A stretch of 38,745 nucleotides of DNA from an uncultured Alphaproteobacteria bacterium (GCA_913031285.1 CAJWEI010000031.1:1-38745); one strand, 5' to 3'. Positions 7,802 through 17,674 are shown, counted from the first letter of the stretch. The notes: generated from the letters alone by a model not told the origin. A program made the numbers and translations.

Positions 7802-7972
7802 ATTTGGCTGGTTCAGTATTTATGGCTTGCGCTTTTGTTAAAGCTGGTCTATCCGAATGTTTCGAATTCACAGGCGAGATCGGGCGCTTGGGGGGACAAA
7901 TCCCTAAGGTCCACCGGTTGAAGCATCAGCTTTCACATTCTTGCCCGGGAGAAAACCGGAAAGGGAAATGAC
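7793..7972 (+). promoter_or_regulatory. rpsB leader with candidate promoter and structured 5' UTR
   Basis: TTGAAC (7793-7798) and TATTTA (7817-7822), 18 bases apart, form a weak sigma-70-like promoter overlapping the end of the previous gene. The ~150-base leader contains a helix CCGGTT (7914-7919) with AACCGG (7954-7959) that encloses a small GAAGC/GCTTT hairpin and ends directly before the AAAGGGAA ribosome site of rpsB. Ribosomal protein S2 operons are autoregulated at the leader in other bacteria, so a translational control element is a reasonable inference. I cannot test covariation here. Confidence 0.45.
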
Positions 7973-8833
7973 ATGGCTCTACCAGAGTTTACTTTGCGTC
8001 AGCTATTGGAAGCAGGCGTTCATTTTGGTCACCAAACGCAGCGTTGGAACCCACGAATGGGTGAGTTTATTTTTGGAGCCCGCAATGGCATTCATATTCT
8101 TGATTTGACACAAACAGTTCCGATGTTGGATGCGGCGCTAAATATTATCCGTGACACTGTGGCAAAAGGTGGCCGCATTCTGTTTGTTGGAACCAAGCGC
8201 CAAGCGGCGACGCCCGTCGCTGAAGCTGCGGAAAAATGCGCTCAATACTACATGAACCACAGATGGCTCGGTGGGACCCTGACAAATTGGCAAACCGTTT
8301 CCCAATCGATCAATCGACTGACAATGTATGAAGAAAAATTGAGTACTGGCATTGACGGGCTGACCAAGAAAGAACGTCTTGGAATAGAACGTGAGCTGTC
8401 AAAGCTGCGAGCTTCTCTAGGCGGGATCCGCGAAATGGGAGGTGTGCCTGATCTTCTTTTCGTTGTCGACGTTAAAAAAGAAGCACTAGCCATTGCAGAG
8501 GCTAACAAGCTTGGGATACCTGTTATTGGGATCGTGGATAGCAATTGTTCACCAGATGGAGTAAATTACGTTATTCCTGGAAACGACGATGCAGCGCGCG
8601 CAATTTTGTTGTATTGCGATCTTGCAAGTCGTGCAGCTCTCGACGGCATGTCAGCACAGCTAGGGGCAGCCGGTGTTGATCTGGGAGCAATGGAAGAAGC
8701 TCCGGTAGAAGAAGCTCTTAAAAATCAAGCTGATGGTGAGGTTCCAGGCAATGCAGAGGCTATAGTAAAAGTTGAACCTCCAGCAGTAGAAGCGCCTACA
8801 GAAGACGCAACCCAAGCAGAAGCAAAAAATTAA
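7973..8833 (+). CDS. rpsB: 30S ribosomal protein S2
   Basis: Ribosomal protein S2, 286 residues. The start [27 protein letters not shown] is diagnostic, as are the later [17 protein letters not shown] and YVIPGNDDA blocks. It is longer than E. coli S2 (241) because of an acidic, Ala- and Glu-rich C-terminal tail of about 50 residues, which is common in alphaproteobacteria. AAAGG stands about 10 bases before the ATG. The usual partner tsf follows after 108 bases, the standard rpsB-tsf order. Confidence 0.98.
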   Translation: MALPEFTLRQLLEAGVHFGHQTQRWNPRMGEFIFGARNGIHILDLTQTVPMLDAALNIIRDTVAKGGRILFVGTKRQAATPVAEAAEKCAQYYMNHRWLGGTLTNWQTVSQSINRLTMYEEKLSTGIDGLTKKERLGIERELSKLRASLGGIREMGGVPDLLFVVDVKKEALAIAEANKLGIPVIGIVDSNCSPDGVNYVIPGNDDAARAILLYCDLASRAALDGMSAQLGAAGVDLGAMEEAPVEEALKNQADGEVPGNAEAIVKVEPPAVEAPTEDATQAEAKN

Positions 8834-8941
8834 ATAAATTACTTATTTATCGGAGCCGATGATATAACACGGTGGCTCGGCATCCGAAACTGTTATTTTT
8901 ATATACCAAATTCTACAACTCAAGCGATGAGGAGAGCTCGC

Positions 8942-9817
8942 ATGGCAATTACAGCATCAATGGTAAAAGAACTGCGCGAAGCGACTGGCGCAGGCATGAT
9001 GGACGCAAAAAAAGCGTTAATTGAAACAGAAGGGGACTTTGACGCTGCAGTTGATTGGCTAAGAACAAAAGGCCTTTCCAAGGCGGCAAAAAAGTCTGGT
9101 CGCATAGCGGCTGAAGGTCTTGTAGCTGTATCGGTTGTTGGCGGCAGTGGTGTAGCGGTGGAGGTGAACTCTGAAACTGACTTTGTTGCAAAGAATGATG
9201 ACTTTCAAAAAATGGTTTCGTCTTTCGCAAAAGCTGCGTTATCGGTTGATAGTGTTGAGGATCTTGCAGCGATCAAGATCGACGGAAAATCCGTGACTGA
9301 AACTCTTACATCAAAAATTGCAACAATCGGTGAAAATATGTCACTGAGGCGGATGGGCAAAATAAGCGGTGCAAGTGTGCAATCGTATGTTCACAATGCA
9401 GCTGCTACTGACATGGGCAAGATCGGAGTTCTAGTTGCGATGAGTGCTGAAAATGATACGTTTGGTCGCCAAGTTGCGATGCATATTGCAGCTGCGCACC
9501 CACAGTCACTCCGCGAGAGTGACCTTGATCCAGCTTTGGTAGAGCGTGAGAAAAGCATTCTAACCGAGCAGGCAAGAGAAACAGGAAAACCAGATGCAGT
9601 GATTGAGAAGATGATTGCTGGCCGGATGAAAAAATTCTTGGGCGAAGTAACACTTCTCGGCCAAGCCTTTGTAATAAATCCAGATCTGACTGTTGCTCAG
9701 GCAGCTGAAGAGGCAGGCGTCGAAATCACAGGATTTGTACGCTATGAAGTCGGTGAGGGCATAGAGAAGAAGGAAGAAGATTTCGCAGCCGAAGTTGCAA
9801 AAGCAGCACAAGGCTAG
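8942..9817 (+). CDS. tsf: translation elongation factor Ts
   Basis: EF-Ts, the nucleotide exchange factor for EF-Tu, 291 residues. The N-terminal UBA-like domain reads [26 protein letters not shown] and the first core signature [17 protein letters not shown] is intact, followed by the second core half and a C-terminal module with [16 protein letters not shown]. The start is the ATG at 8942, which has GAGGAG at 8929-8934 seven bases upstream. An upstream in-frame ATG at 8927 would lie before this site. Between rpsB and tsf there is a hairpin (GAGCC 8853-8857 with GGCTC 8874-8878, 16-base loop) without a T run, which might tune expression of the distal gene. Confidence 0.98.
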   Translation: MAITASMVKELREATGAGMMDAKKALIETEGDFDAAVDWLRTKGLSKAAKKSGRIAAEGLVAVSVVGGSGVAVEVNSETDFVAKNDDFQKMVSSFAKAALSVDSVEDLAAIKIDGKSVTETLTSKIATIGENMSLRRMGKISGASVQSYVHNAAATDMGKIGVLVAMSAENDTFGRQVAMHIAAAHPQSLRESDLDPALVEREKSILTEQARETGKPDAVIEKMIAGRMKKFLGEVTLLGQAFVINPDLTVAQAAEEAGVEITGFVRYEVGEGIEKKEEDFAAEVAKAAQG

Positions 9818-10173
9818 GCCGGTATAAGCTGATTAATCTTTTGAGCACCAAAGATAAAGAAAGACTCCGCTGATTATATGGCGCTTTTTTTACGGTGTGG
9901 ATAAATTTTTAGACAATCTTTTTTGTAGCACAGTTAGAGAATTCACCCTTGTGGCCATGATATCTTACGTTATCTGTCGTTTTTGTTTTATTTTATTTCT
10001 TAGAATGAATTCTTTTTGCCTGTATGGACACGAAGGTAATCAGAGTCAGAATGTGCTCACAGAGCGGAAGAACGGCAGATTATTCTTCTTTAAAGCCGCT
10101 TCATCAGTGACACGCAAGTTATGTATAAAGAATTAGACATAGAGACTAAAGAAATTTGAAAAATGAAGTTTGT
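9818..10173 (+). other. intergenic region after tsf, no gene recognised
   Basis: A 356-base stretch between tsf and the terminator of the convergent binding-protein gene. A run of T at 9884-9891 follows GGCGC, but I cannot draw a good stem before it. A plus-strand open frame at 9897-10136 shows no family, no good ribosome site and odd Cys/Phe-rich composition, so I do not call it. Confidence 0.5.
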
Positions 10174-10209
10174 TAAAAAAATAGGCCCGCTGGTAATGAG
10201 CAGGCCCAT
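10174..10209 (-). terminator. rho-independent terminator of the liv-type operon
   Basis: On the minus strand GGGCCTGC pairs with GCGGGCCT (8 bp including G-T pairs, loop of about nine bases) and is followed by a run of seven T (A run at 10175-10181 on the plus strand). It lies about 20 bases after the stop of the substrate-binding protein gene and would end the five-gene transporter operon. Confidence 0.85.
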
Positions 10210-10227
10210 TTAATTAGAAATTATAAT

Positions 10228-11421
10228 TTACTTAATGATTGCCCCGTCCCAAGCACCGTTTTTCACCACATTAGCAGAGAAGTAACCAGCAACATCGCCG
10301 TTTGCATCGAAGTCTTGTGGTCCGGCAGCACCGGCATAATGAATCTCTCCGCCAGCAGCTAAAATACTTTTCGCTTTGGCAAATTCGCCTGGCAATATAA
10401 CTTCTCCCGGAGCATTTGCAACAGAACGCAGAGCCTCAGCGATCAAACTACGATCTGCTGAGCCTGCCTTTTCGATTGCAAGCGCAATTAGAAAAGTAGC
10501 GTCGTAAGAGTTAGGTACAAACGGACCAGCGGCAGGAACACCAGAAGCATCTGCCAGCGCTTTCCACGCTGTAAAACCCGATGCTGTCTGATCGGAAGTA
10601 GATGTTGTAAATGTAGCATTACCAAGATTTTCAGCACCAATTTGATCAATCACTTCTTGAGCTAACATACCGTCTGCACCGAGAAATGTTGAGAAAGCAC
10701 CGGTTTCAAGCGCATTACGCATGATTGTAATACCACCTGAGCCGTAATAAGCAAAAAGAGCAAGATTGTCGCTACTCGCTCCAAGCGTGGCAACCTCTGC
10801 ACGATAGGAGGCTTTATTTGGCTCATGCGCTTGATTGGAGGTGATTGTTCCACCTAAGTCAGCATATGCTTTTGCGAAAACACCTGCAATAGCGGCGTTA
10901 TAATCGTCGTTTGCATACGAAACTGCGATATCTTTGATACCCTTTGCCAGTGCAAGCTCTGCAAGAGCGACGCCCTGATACGCATCAGACGCTGCAGTTC
11001 TGAACACTAAATCTGTTCCAGATTCCATGTCTGTAATCATTGGTGATGACGCTGATACAGAAAGGGTTACAACGCCAGCAGGAATAGAGACTGACTCAGC
11101 TTGTGCTATTGTTGCTCCAGAACAGACTGGACCAACAATAGCAGTTACCATGCTGACGTTGACCAGCTTAGTTACCGCATCAACTGCCGCAACTGGATCA
11201 CATTGGGAATCCGCGCGGGCGATAGTGAATTTTTCACCGGCAGCGAACATACCGCCCTGCGCGTTTACATGCTCAGCGGCCATATCGACAGCTTGAACCA
11301 TTGGCGCAACGAGATCCGGAATTGGACCTGTTTGTGCCATTGGATTACCGACGATTACGTCGGCTTGTGCAGCGGTTATCATTAAAGAAAGTACTAAGCT
11401 TGTTGCTATTTTGATTTTCAT
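10228..11421 (-). CDS. branched-chain amino-acid-type ABC transporter, periplasmic binding protein
   Basis: A 397-residue type I periplasmic binding protein (Peripla_BP_6, LivK-like). The N-terminus MKIKIATSLVLSLMITAAQA is a clean Sec signal with an AQA cleavage site. The mature part begins DVIVGNPMAQTGPIPDLVAPM, typical for the class, and continues with AIVGPVCSGATIAQAES, DYNAAIAGVFAKAYADLGG and NSYDATFLIALAI. It is the last gene of the operon livG-livF-livH-livM-binding protein, 22 bases after livM, with GGAGAAGAG as ribosome site. Placing the binding protein last fits a need for separate, stronger translation. The ligand is uncertain: the family takes branched-chain amino acids but also amides, urea and aromatic acids. 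Confidence 0.93.
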   Translation of the reverse strand: MKIKIATSLVLSLMITAAQADVIVGNPMAQTGPIPDLVAPMVQAVDMAAEHVNAQGGMFAAGEKFTIARADSQCDPVAAVDAVTKLVNVSMVTAIVGPVCSGATIAQAESVSIPAGVVTLSVSASSPMITDMESGTDLVFRTAASDAYQGVALAELALAKGIKDIAVSYANDDYNAAIAGVFAKAYADLGGTITSNQAHEPNKASYRAEVATLGASSDNLALFAYYGSGGITIMRNALETGAFSTFLGADGMLAQEVIDQIGAENLGNATFTTSTSDQTASGFTAWKALADASGVPAAGPFVPNSYDATFLIALAIEKAGSADRSLIAEALRSVANAPGEVILPGEFAKAKSILAAGGEIHYAGAAGPQDFDANGDVAGYFSANVVKNGAWDGAIIK

Positions 11422-11443
11422 TACTCTTCTCCCGTTTTAAAAA

Positions 11444-12508
11444 CTAGTTACCTGCAGAGGTAGGCCGTGACTCAGGTATTATGCCATTAGGATACTTTTG
11501 TAAGATGTATTGTAGCAAGAGTCCAATTACCACCATTCGGAGATAACCTGCTCTTGTTTTCAATAGGCTTATGTCCATATCGGATATAAGTTGTCCAAAT
11601 ACATTCAATCCAGAATTAATGAATATTTCGCTCGCAGACCAAATTGTCCAAACTAAAAAAGCCCCAAAGATAGCACCTTTATTGTTACCAGAACCACCAG
11701 CAATCAACATGACCCAGACTAGAAATGTCATTTTTGACGGATCAAATGTGTTCGTTGGATCAATCAGTTTAAGATGTTGGGATAGCATTGCACCTGCCAG
11801 TCCCATTACCATTGCGCCAATAACAAAAGCCTCAATGCGTCGTCTTGTGACATGCTTTCCTGCCGCGTGAGCCGCGCCTTCATTCTCCCGGATTGCAGTC
11901 ATCATACGCCCCCAAGGCGAAAGTTGGGCTTTCTCCAAAAGCAGATAAATCGTATAAACAAGCAAGAGGATTGATCCACAGAAAAACGGTTGCCACCACC
12001 AATTCGGGAGTTGACCGAAAAAGTTCTCCCAACCAGCGGCGTCCTTTATCCAAGACATAGGAAAACTGGTGTAAAATCTCTCTTCGCCGAGATGCTCCCA
12101 AGGCCGAGGAATTTTATTAATGCCACGTGGACCGTTGGTTAAATCGGTTTCATTTTTCAAACATAGTTTAATGATCTCGGCAATCCCAATTGTCGCAATC
12201 GCTAGATAATCGGATCGAAGTCTTATACAAACAAGCCCAATCAGAAAAGCGATACATCCTGAAAGAACCATCGCAGCTAGGATTGCTAACGGAAGTGGTA
12301 AACCCAAGCCACCAAAATGATAAGGATTTGTTGCTGTACTCAGAAGAGCAAAAGTATACGCACCAACTGCCGCAAATCCGGCAATACCTGCATTAAATAA
12401 TCCCGCATAACCCCATTGAATATTTAAGCCTAAAGCTAATATGGCGTAAATACCCCCTACCGTCAAAAGTGAGATGCCGTAAAGCGAGTATCCGATTAAC
12501 ATATCCAT
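11444..12508 (-). CDS. livM: ABC transporter permease, LivM type
   Basis: A 354-residue inner-membrane permease of the LivM class. Many hydrophobic helices are visible, together with the family blocks ALGLNIQWGYAGLFNAGIAGFAAVGAY, RLRSDYLAIATIGIAEI and the coupling-helix region GRMMTAIRENEGAAHAAGKHV. It pairs with LivH to form the membrane channel for the periplasmic ligand. Its ATG shares one base with the livH stop (TAATG, 12510-12506), so the two permeases are translationally coupled. A long hydrophilic insert with three Trp (PNWWWQ) at about residue 170-180 lies in a periplasmic loop and is a little unusual. Confidence 0.95.
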   Translation of the reverse strand: MDMLIGYSLYGISLLTVGGIYAILALGLNIQWGYAGLFNAGIAGFAAVGAYTFALLSTATNPYHFGGLGLPLPLAILAAMVLSGCIAFLIGLVCIRLRSDYLAIATIGIAEIIKLCLKNETDLTNGPRGINKIPRPWEHLGEERFYTSFPMSWIKDAAGWENFFGQLPNWWWQPFFCGSILLLVYTIYLLLEKAQLSPWGRMMTAIRENEGAAHAAGKHVTRRRIEAFVIGAMVMGLAGAMLSQHLKLIDPTNTFDPSKMTFLVWVMLIAGGSGNNKGAIFGAFLVWTIWSASEIFINSGLNVFGQLISDMDISLLKTRAGYLRMVVIGLLLQYILQKYPNGIIPESRPTSAGN

Positions 12509-13458
12509 TAGAACAATCGCCCCTTAAATAGTCCGCTCGGACGTAGAACCAGCATAACAATCATAATGGCAAAGGCGACGCCTGTCTTATATCCAGGGCT
12601 GAGCAATGGCCCGTTTCCGAACCAAGGGTAGACCGAAAGCTCTTCGGCAAGGCCAATCACCAACCCTCCGATTACAGCACCAAAGGGGCGTCCTATCCCG
12701 CCAAGAATTGCCGCAGCAAACATGGGAAGCAACATCCGAAAGCCCATTGTCGTTTCTAACATCTGTAAATCCATGGCTAAGAACACGCCGGCGGCAACGG
12801 CACAAAACCCACCGACCATCCAAGTCGCCTGAATTATAACTTCCACATCTATGCCAGATACTTTGGCAAGTTCAGGGCTATCCGAAACTGCGCGCATACC
12901 TTTGCCAATCTTGGTTTTGGTAAGCAACCAACTAAGAGCCATCATAATCATAATTGTCCCTGCAATGATCCAAAAGTGTTTATTTGGCATCAAAATCATT
13001 ATATCAAAAGAATTGGTAAATGATTTAACGGTCTCGTTTGGTCGCGCAATACCCGGTACAAATGTAAGCTGGTTTGGCCCCCAAACTGACTGCACAAAAC
13101 TGCGGATCACAAGCATCATACCGAAGCTTGCCATGACCACACGAATGGTCGGTGCAGATCGAAAAGGCTTGTAAAAATATCGATCAACAAAAATAAATAA
13201 GCCGATCGCAAGTGCTATGGCAGGAATTGCTGCGAAAAGTGGGTGAATTGAAAGCCCAAAACTATTTTTAGCCAATGTCATTGCTGTCCAGGTAAAATAA
13301 GCGCCAATCATCATTACTTCCCCGTGTGCAAAGTTGGCAAAACGCAAGATGCTAAAAGTCAAAGTAATGCCAATCGCACCTAAGGCATAGATACAGCCGA
13401 CCACGAGGCCCGGGATGAAGTAAAAATTTACAAATTCAAATCCGAATGTCTGCCACAT
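12508..13458 (-). CDS. livH: ABC transporter permease, LivH type
   Basis: A 316-residue permease of the LivH class with about eight membrane helices. Landmarks are GCIYALGAIGITLTFSILRFANFAHGEVMMIGAY near the N-terminus, TKIGKGMRAVSDSPELAKVSGIDV (the coupling helix that contacts the ATPases) and GGIGRPFGAVIGGLVIGLAEEL near the end. It begins one base after the livF stop codon and runs into livM with a one-base overlap. With LivM it forms the transmembrane pore. Its family assignment is secure; the substrate is not. Confidence 0.95.
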   Translation of the reverse strand: MWQTFGFEFVNFYFIPGLVVGCIYALGAIGITLTFSILRFANFAHGEVMMIGAYFTWTAMTLAKNSFGLSIHPLFAAIPAIALAIGLFIFVDRYFYKPFRSAPTIRVVMASFGMMLVIRSFVQSVWGPNQLTFVPGIARPNETVKSFTNSFDIMILMPNKHFWIIAGTIMIMMALSWLLTKTKIGKGMRAVSDSPELAKVSGIDVEVIIQATWMVGGFCAVAAGVFLAMDLQMLETTMGFRMLLPMFAAAILGGIGRPFGAVIGGLVIGLAEELSVYPWFGNGPLLSPGYKTGVAFAIMIVMLVLRPSGLFKGRLF

Positions 13459-13459
13459 A

Positions 13460-14179
13460 TCATTCTTTGCTTCCTAAGAACATTCTTGCCACGTTACTAT
13501 CCTCTAATAGTTCTCGGCCTGTACCCTCGGCTTTATTAGCACCATCGACTAGGACGTAACCTTTGTCTGCAATTTCCAGTGCTTGCTTTGCATTTTGTTC
13601 TACTAAAAGAATTGGTATATTGTTTTCATTGATCTTTTTAATTGTTTGAAAAATCTCGCTCTGATATTTAGGAGACAAGCCAGCAGTGGGTTCGTCTAAA
13701 AGCATGATCTTTGAATCCACCATCAAAGCTTTGGCCATTGCAACCATCTGACGCTGACCACCAGAAAGAGATCCCGCAATCTTGCTTTTCTTTAATTGCA
13801 GATCCGGGAAGAGTGCAAACATCTCGTCGATGCGTTCTTTTATTCCAGTTTTGCGTGTCCAAGCACCCATTTCTAAGTTTTCTAAAACAGACAGATTGGG
13901 GAAAACATTGTGTGTCTGCGGAACGTAGCTAATCCCTTGGCGAATTGCTTCGTCAGGCGCAATTCCGATAACATCTTGACCATTCAGATTTATATTACCA
14001 CTTGTAACATTCAAAAGTCCAAGGACTGATTTGATAACAGTCGATTTCCCTGCACCATTAGGTCCAATTATAGCGACGGTCTGAGCCGGCTCAACGCTAA
14101 TATTAATACTTTTTAGTATCTCAGTCTCACCATACCCAGCAAAAAGATCAACAATTTCTAATGTAGGCAAGCTACTCAC
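13460..14179 (-). CDS. livF: ABC transporter ATPase, LivF type
   Basis: A 239-residue ATPase with Walker A GPNGAGKST (39-47), signature LSGGQRQ (138 on), Walker B IMLLDEPTAG (159 on) and the switch His region LLVEQNAKQAL that is typical of LivF (EQN instead of EHD). It starts with GTG, which overlaps the livG stop as GTGA (14179-14176), so translation is coupled. It energises transport together with LivG as a heterodimer on the cytoplasmic face. Confidence 0.95.
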   Translation of the reverse strand: MSSLPTLEIVDLFAGYGETEILKSINISVEPAQTVAIIGPNGAGKSTVIKSVLGLLNVTSGNINLNGQDVIGIAPDEAIRQGISYVPQTHNVFPNLSVLENLEMGAWTRKTGIKERIDEMFALFPDLQLKKSKIAGSLSGGQRQMVAMAKALMVDSKIMLLDEPTAGLSPKYQSEIFQTIKKINENNIPILLVEQNAKQALEIADKGYVLVDGANKAEGTGRELLEDSNVARMFLGSKE

Positions 14180-14958
14180 TCTCCAGAACTCCCAAAGTAA
14201 GCATCCACGACATGGGGATCATTCCGAACATCTTTCATGCTGCCTTCAAGCAGAATCTGCCCCTCAGCTAAAACAATAATTCTATGACAGAGCCGTTCAA
14301 TCAACTCCATATCATGCTCGATTAGACAAAATGTAAAACCGCAATTTTCGTTAAGATCAGTAATCATATCGCCGATTTTTTGCATAAGGGTCGGGTTAAC
14401 ACCCGCTCCAGGTTCATCCAACAATATCAGCTGTGCATCAGCCATCATCGTACGGCCAAGTTCAAGAAGCTTTTTCTGACCGCCAGAAAGATTGCCCGCC
14501 AATTGGTGTGCAACATGCTCGAGACCCAAGAACTCAAGAGTTTCACCGGCTTTCTGAACAACTTCTGCTTCCCGCTCATGTACAAGTTTAGGATACAGCC
14601 AGTTCATGAAAATGTTTTCGCCATACTGAGATTTTGAGGCAACCATCAAGTTTTCTAAAGTTGTCATTTTGGGATATTCATGGCTAAGTTGGAAGGTGCG
14701 TGCTAATCCTAATTGATAAAGCTGCTCTGTGGACCGGCCAGTAACATTTACACCTTCTAAAAATACCTCGCCAGCGCTTGGTCTTTCCGCCCCCGCAATT
14801 ATGTTAAAGGTGGTAGTTTTTCCAGCACCGTTAGGTCCAATAATGCCAACGATTTCACCCTTATTTACCTGAAAACTAATATTATTTACGGCACGCACTC
14901 CACCGTAAGCTTTTCCCAGATTACGAACATCAAGAATTGGACCGCTTTTATTTGTCAC
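14176..14958 (-). CDS. livG: ABC transporter ATPase, LivG type
   Basis: A 260-residue ATPase and the first gene of the transporter operon. Walker A is GPNGAGKTT (41-49), the signature is LSGGQKK (157 on) and Walker B is LILLDEPGAGVNP, with LIEHDMELI as the switch region, all typical of LivG. The start appears to be GTG at 14958; there is no in-frame ATG nearby and a G-rich stretch with GGA lies just upstream. The 143 bases between this gene and the GlxA-type regulator gene upstream on the same strand probably hold the operon promoter, or the two are read through together. Confidence 0.94.
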   Translation of the reverse strand: MTNKSGPILDVRNLGKAYGGVRAVNNISFQVNKGEIVGIIGPNGAGKTTTFNIIAGAERPSAGEVFLEGVNVTGRSTEQLYQLGLARTFQLSHEYPKMTTLENLMVASKSQYGENIFMNWLYPKLVHEREAEVVQKAGETLEFLGLEHVAHQLAGNLSGGQKKLLELGRTMMADAQLILLDEPGAGVNPTLMQKIGDMITDLNENCGFTFCLIEHDMELIERLCHRIIVLAEGQILLEGSMKDVRNDPHVVDAYFGSSGE

Positions 14959-15101
14959 GTTCCATAGCCCCCAGTCCCCACAAACCTCTTTTCATTGGGC
15001 CTTTATCGGTTTTAAAGTTCAAATGCAACGCCAACTATGATTAAGAAACATCTCGCAGCAATTTCATAAATTTTCTTACCATGATATGAACAAAGATTTT
15101 A

Positions 15102-16115
15102 TCAAATTATTTCCGCAGTTATCAAACTGGTATGGCTACCCCGCTCTCTATAGGGTGTTTTATTGTAGTGCGAACGATAACATTTAGAGAAATGCGATGG
15201 AGACGCAAATCCACATGCAAGAGCCACATTTATAACGCTCATATCAGTCTGCATAAGAAGGTTTCGCGCTTTTTGAAGGCGAAGTTCCATATAGTATCTC
15301 TTTGGACTGCGATTGAGATAACGGCGAAAGAGCCTCTCCAGCTGGCGTGTTGACATGCGCACATCTTTAGCCAACAAAGATGGGCTGATCGGTTCCTCAA
15401 TATTGTTTTCCATCATGTGAATCACCATACTAAGTTTTGGATGACGCACTCCTATTCGTGTTGGGACAGAAAGACGCTGCGTATCCTGATCAGTTCGAAT
15501 AGTGTTATAGATCATCTGATCAGCCACAGAATTGGCAAGTTCTTCTCCATGATCATCGGCAATAATTTTTAGAATCAAATCGATGGAAGATGTACCTCCT
15601 GCAGTAGTCATGCGCCCACCATCGATAATGAAAACAGATTTTTTCAAGTCAATATTTGTGAATTCTTCGGCAAAGCTGTCTTGGTTTTCCCAGTGAATTG
15701 TTGCTTTTCTCCCATCCAAGATACCAGCCTTCGCCATAGAATAGGCTGCAGTACAAAGCCCCGCCACTGAAAGGCCTTTGCGCGATTCTCGCCGGAGCCA
15801 ATTCAAAAGCCGCTTAGACGTATTTTTTTGTATATCTATGCCACCGCAAAGGAGAATTGTATCATCACGCTTCAATTCAATTAGGTCATAGTCAACCCTA
15901 AACGATGTTCCTGCAGAGCACGAAACATTATTCACCGTTTCACCAAGCAAAATCCAATTGTAAAGAGGATATTCAGCCATTCTATTTGCGATGCGCAATG
16001 CATCTAATGCCGAGGCGAACGACAAAAGAGAAAAACTGTCAACGAGTACAAAAGCGAAGCGTCGAGAACCGTCACGTGGCATTTCTGCCTTACCTAATTG
16101 ATGTTGGTTAACCAT
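15102..16115 (-). CDS. GlxA-family transcriptional regulator (DJ-1/PfpI domain plus AraC HTH)
   Basis: A 337-residue regulator. Residues ~20-190 form a DJ-1/PfpI-like (class I glutamine amidotransferase-like) domain, with VAGLCTAAYSMAKAG at the nucleophile elbow (Cys121) and ATIHWENQDSFAEEF after it. The C-terminal ~100 residues hold two AraC helix-turn-helix motifs (ISPSLLAKDVRMSTRQLERLF and NVALACGFASPSHFSKCYR). Relatives control catabolism of arginine, carnitine, choline derivatives and similar nitrogen compounds. It lies directly upstream of the liv-type operon in the same direction, 143 bases away, so it may control that transporter. It diverges from the DAHP synthase gene across a 185-base gap. 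Its ligand cannot be read from the sequence. Confidence 0.92.
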   Translation of the reverse strand: MVNQHQLGKAEMPRDGSRRFAFVLVDSFSLLSFASALDALRIANRMAEYPLYNWILLGETVNNVSCSAGTSFRVDYDLIELKRDDTILLCGGIDIQKNTSKRLLNWLRRESRKGLSVAGLCTAAYSMAKAGILDGRKATIHWENQDSFAEEFTNIDLKKSVFIIDGGRMTTAGGTSSIDLILKIIADDHGEELANSVADQMIYNTIRTDQDTQRLSVPTRIGVRHPKLSMVIHMMENNIEEPISPSLLAKDVRMSTRQLERLFRRYLNRSPKRYYMELRLQKARNLLMQTDMSVINVALACGFASPSHFSKCYRSHYNKTPYRERGSHTSLITAEII

Positions 16116-16300
16116 TAAATTGGGTCTCGCTACATTATATATTTCGCGCCCTTTACTACCGTAAGCACACCACTTGCAAGATAGTAGCGCAAAACTCTTT
16201 TATCTAGTCAAGTGTAACCATTGAAATTAGCCTATGGTTCTTTAATTCCGAATGGAATATATGGGCTAAACATATGAGAAAACGCCCTGGAGATAGCACA

Positions 16301-17674
16301 ATGACTGAATGGCACAAAACCGAATGGCGCAGATTTCCGAGAGTTCAAATGCCCGACTATACTGACCTAAAAGAACTCAGGCATGTTGAGCAAAAACTTG
16401 GCAATTACCCGCCTCTAGTTTTTGCTGGTGAGGCGCGTCAACTCAAAGCTAAACTAGCGGCGGCAAGTAGGGGAGAGGCTTTTCTTTTACAGGGTGGCGA
16501 TTGCGCAGAAAGCTTTGAACAATTTGGTGCAGACGGGATACGAGATACGTTTAAAGTGATGCTTCAAATGGCAATGGTTTTGACATATGGCGCTAAAGTT
16601 CCAGTCGTCAAACTAGGCCGTATGGCAGGCCAGTTTGCCAAACCTCGCTCAGCTGCAACAGAAGCGATCAACGGCCAAGAACTCCCCAGTTACAGAGGCG
16701 ATATAATCAACGAGTTAGCTTTTACAAAAAAAGCTCGGGTTCCTGATCCACATAAAATGCTACAAGCCTACACACAGTCTGCGGCAACACTTAACCTTTT
16801 GCGAGCATTCTCGACGGGTGGTTATGCAGACATGCAGCAAGTACACAGCTGGACCTTAGGGTTTACTGAAAGCGACCGGGCGACTCAGTACCGTCAAATG
16901 GCAGCGCGCATCAGCGACGCTTTGGATTTCATGGCAGCGACGGGTTTAGCTGCTGAAGATAACCACGAAATGCGTACGGTCGATTTTTATGTAAGCCACG
17001 AGGCGCTTTTGTTGGAATATGAAGAAGCGTTGACGCGGATTGATTCAACATCCGGAAAATGGCTCGCAGGTTCAGGCCACTTCATATGGATCGGAGATCG
17101 CACTCGCCAACCGGATGGGGCGCACGTAGAATTCTGCAGTGGGGTACAAAACCCGGTTGGTTTGAAGTGCGGACCAACCATGACGGCAGATGATCTTAGA
17201 AAATTAATTGCCAAGCTTAATCCTGAGAACGAAGCAGGTCGTTTGACGCTAATAGTACGATTTGGCGCAGGGGCCGTTGGCGACCATCTTCCAAGACTGT
17301 TGAAAGCCGTTAAACAAGAAGGAGCAAACGTGCTTTGGTGCTGCGATGCTATGCATGGAAATACAATCAAATCATCAACCGGCTATAAAACCCGTCCATT
17401 TGAAAGCGTTTTGCGAGAGGTACGCGAGTTTTTCAGCATCCACAAAGCCGAGGGCACTATTCCTGGTGGCGTCCATTTTGAGATGACAGGTCAAGATGTG
17501 ACCGAATGTACTGGCGGTATATGGGCAGTCAGCGACGAAAATCTTTCTGATCGCTATCATACCGCTTGCGACCCGCGTTTGAATGCAAGCCAATCGCTCG
17601 AATTGGCCTTTCTGGTTGCGGACGAATTGGTAAATACAAGAAATATACATAATAAAACTGCCGTGGCGAGATAA
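16301..17674 (+). CDS. class II 3-deoxy-D-arabino-heptulosonate 7-phosphate (DAHP) synthase
   Basis: First enzyme of the shikimate pathway: it condenses phosphoenolpyruvate with erythrose 4-phosphate. The 457-residue protein is of the plant/actinobacterial class II type, shown by [65 protein letters not shown] and the final [23 protein letters not shown] place the start at the ATG at 16301, with GGAG nine to ten bases upstream, instead of the in-frame ATG at 16274 which adds nine residues outside the family. The gene stands alone. The hairpin at 17716-17751 could be its 3' end. Feedback regulation by aromatic amino acids is usual for the enzyme but cannot be read here. Confidence 0.96.
   Translation: MTEWHKTEWRRFPRVQMPDYTDLKELRHVEQKLGNYPPLVFAGEARQLKAKLAAASRGEAFLLQGGDCAESFEQFGADGIRDTFKVMLQMAMVLTYGAKVPVVKLGRMAGQFAKPRSAATEAINGQELPSYRGDIINELAFTKKARVPDPHKMLQAYTQSAATLNLLRAFSTGGYADMQQVHSWTLGFTESDRATQYRQMAARISDALDFMAATGLAAEDNHEMRTVDFYVSHEALLLEYEEALTRIDSTSGKWLAGSGHFIWIGDRTRQPDGAHVEFCSGVQNPVGLKCGPTMTADDLRKLIAKLNPENEAGRLTLIVRFGAGAVGDHLPRLLKAVKQEGANVLWCCDAMHGNTIKSSTGYKTRPFESVLREVREFFSIHKAEGTIPGGVHFEMTGQDVTECTGGIWAVSDENLSDRYHTACDPRLNASQSLELAFLVADELVNTRNIHNKTAVAR

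Noticed and set aside
7744-7971. 75-codon frame between the HupE-like gene and rpsB
   Set aside because: It starts inside the HupE-like gene and covers the structured rpsB leader; no family and no ribosome site.
9866-9891. Possible terminator after tsf
   Set aside because: There is a T run, but I could pair only three bases in the stem, so it does not meet the standard.
9897-10136. 79-codon plus-strand open frame after tsf
   Set aside because: No ribosome site, no family, and a Cys/Phe-rich composition unlike neighbouring proteins; likely chance.
16150-16195. Inverted TACTA/TAGTA with GCGC ends between the regulator and DAHP synthase genes
   Set aside because: The arms are not symmetrical and only five bases pair; not enough for an operator call.
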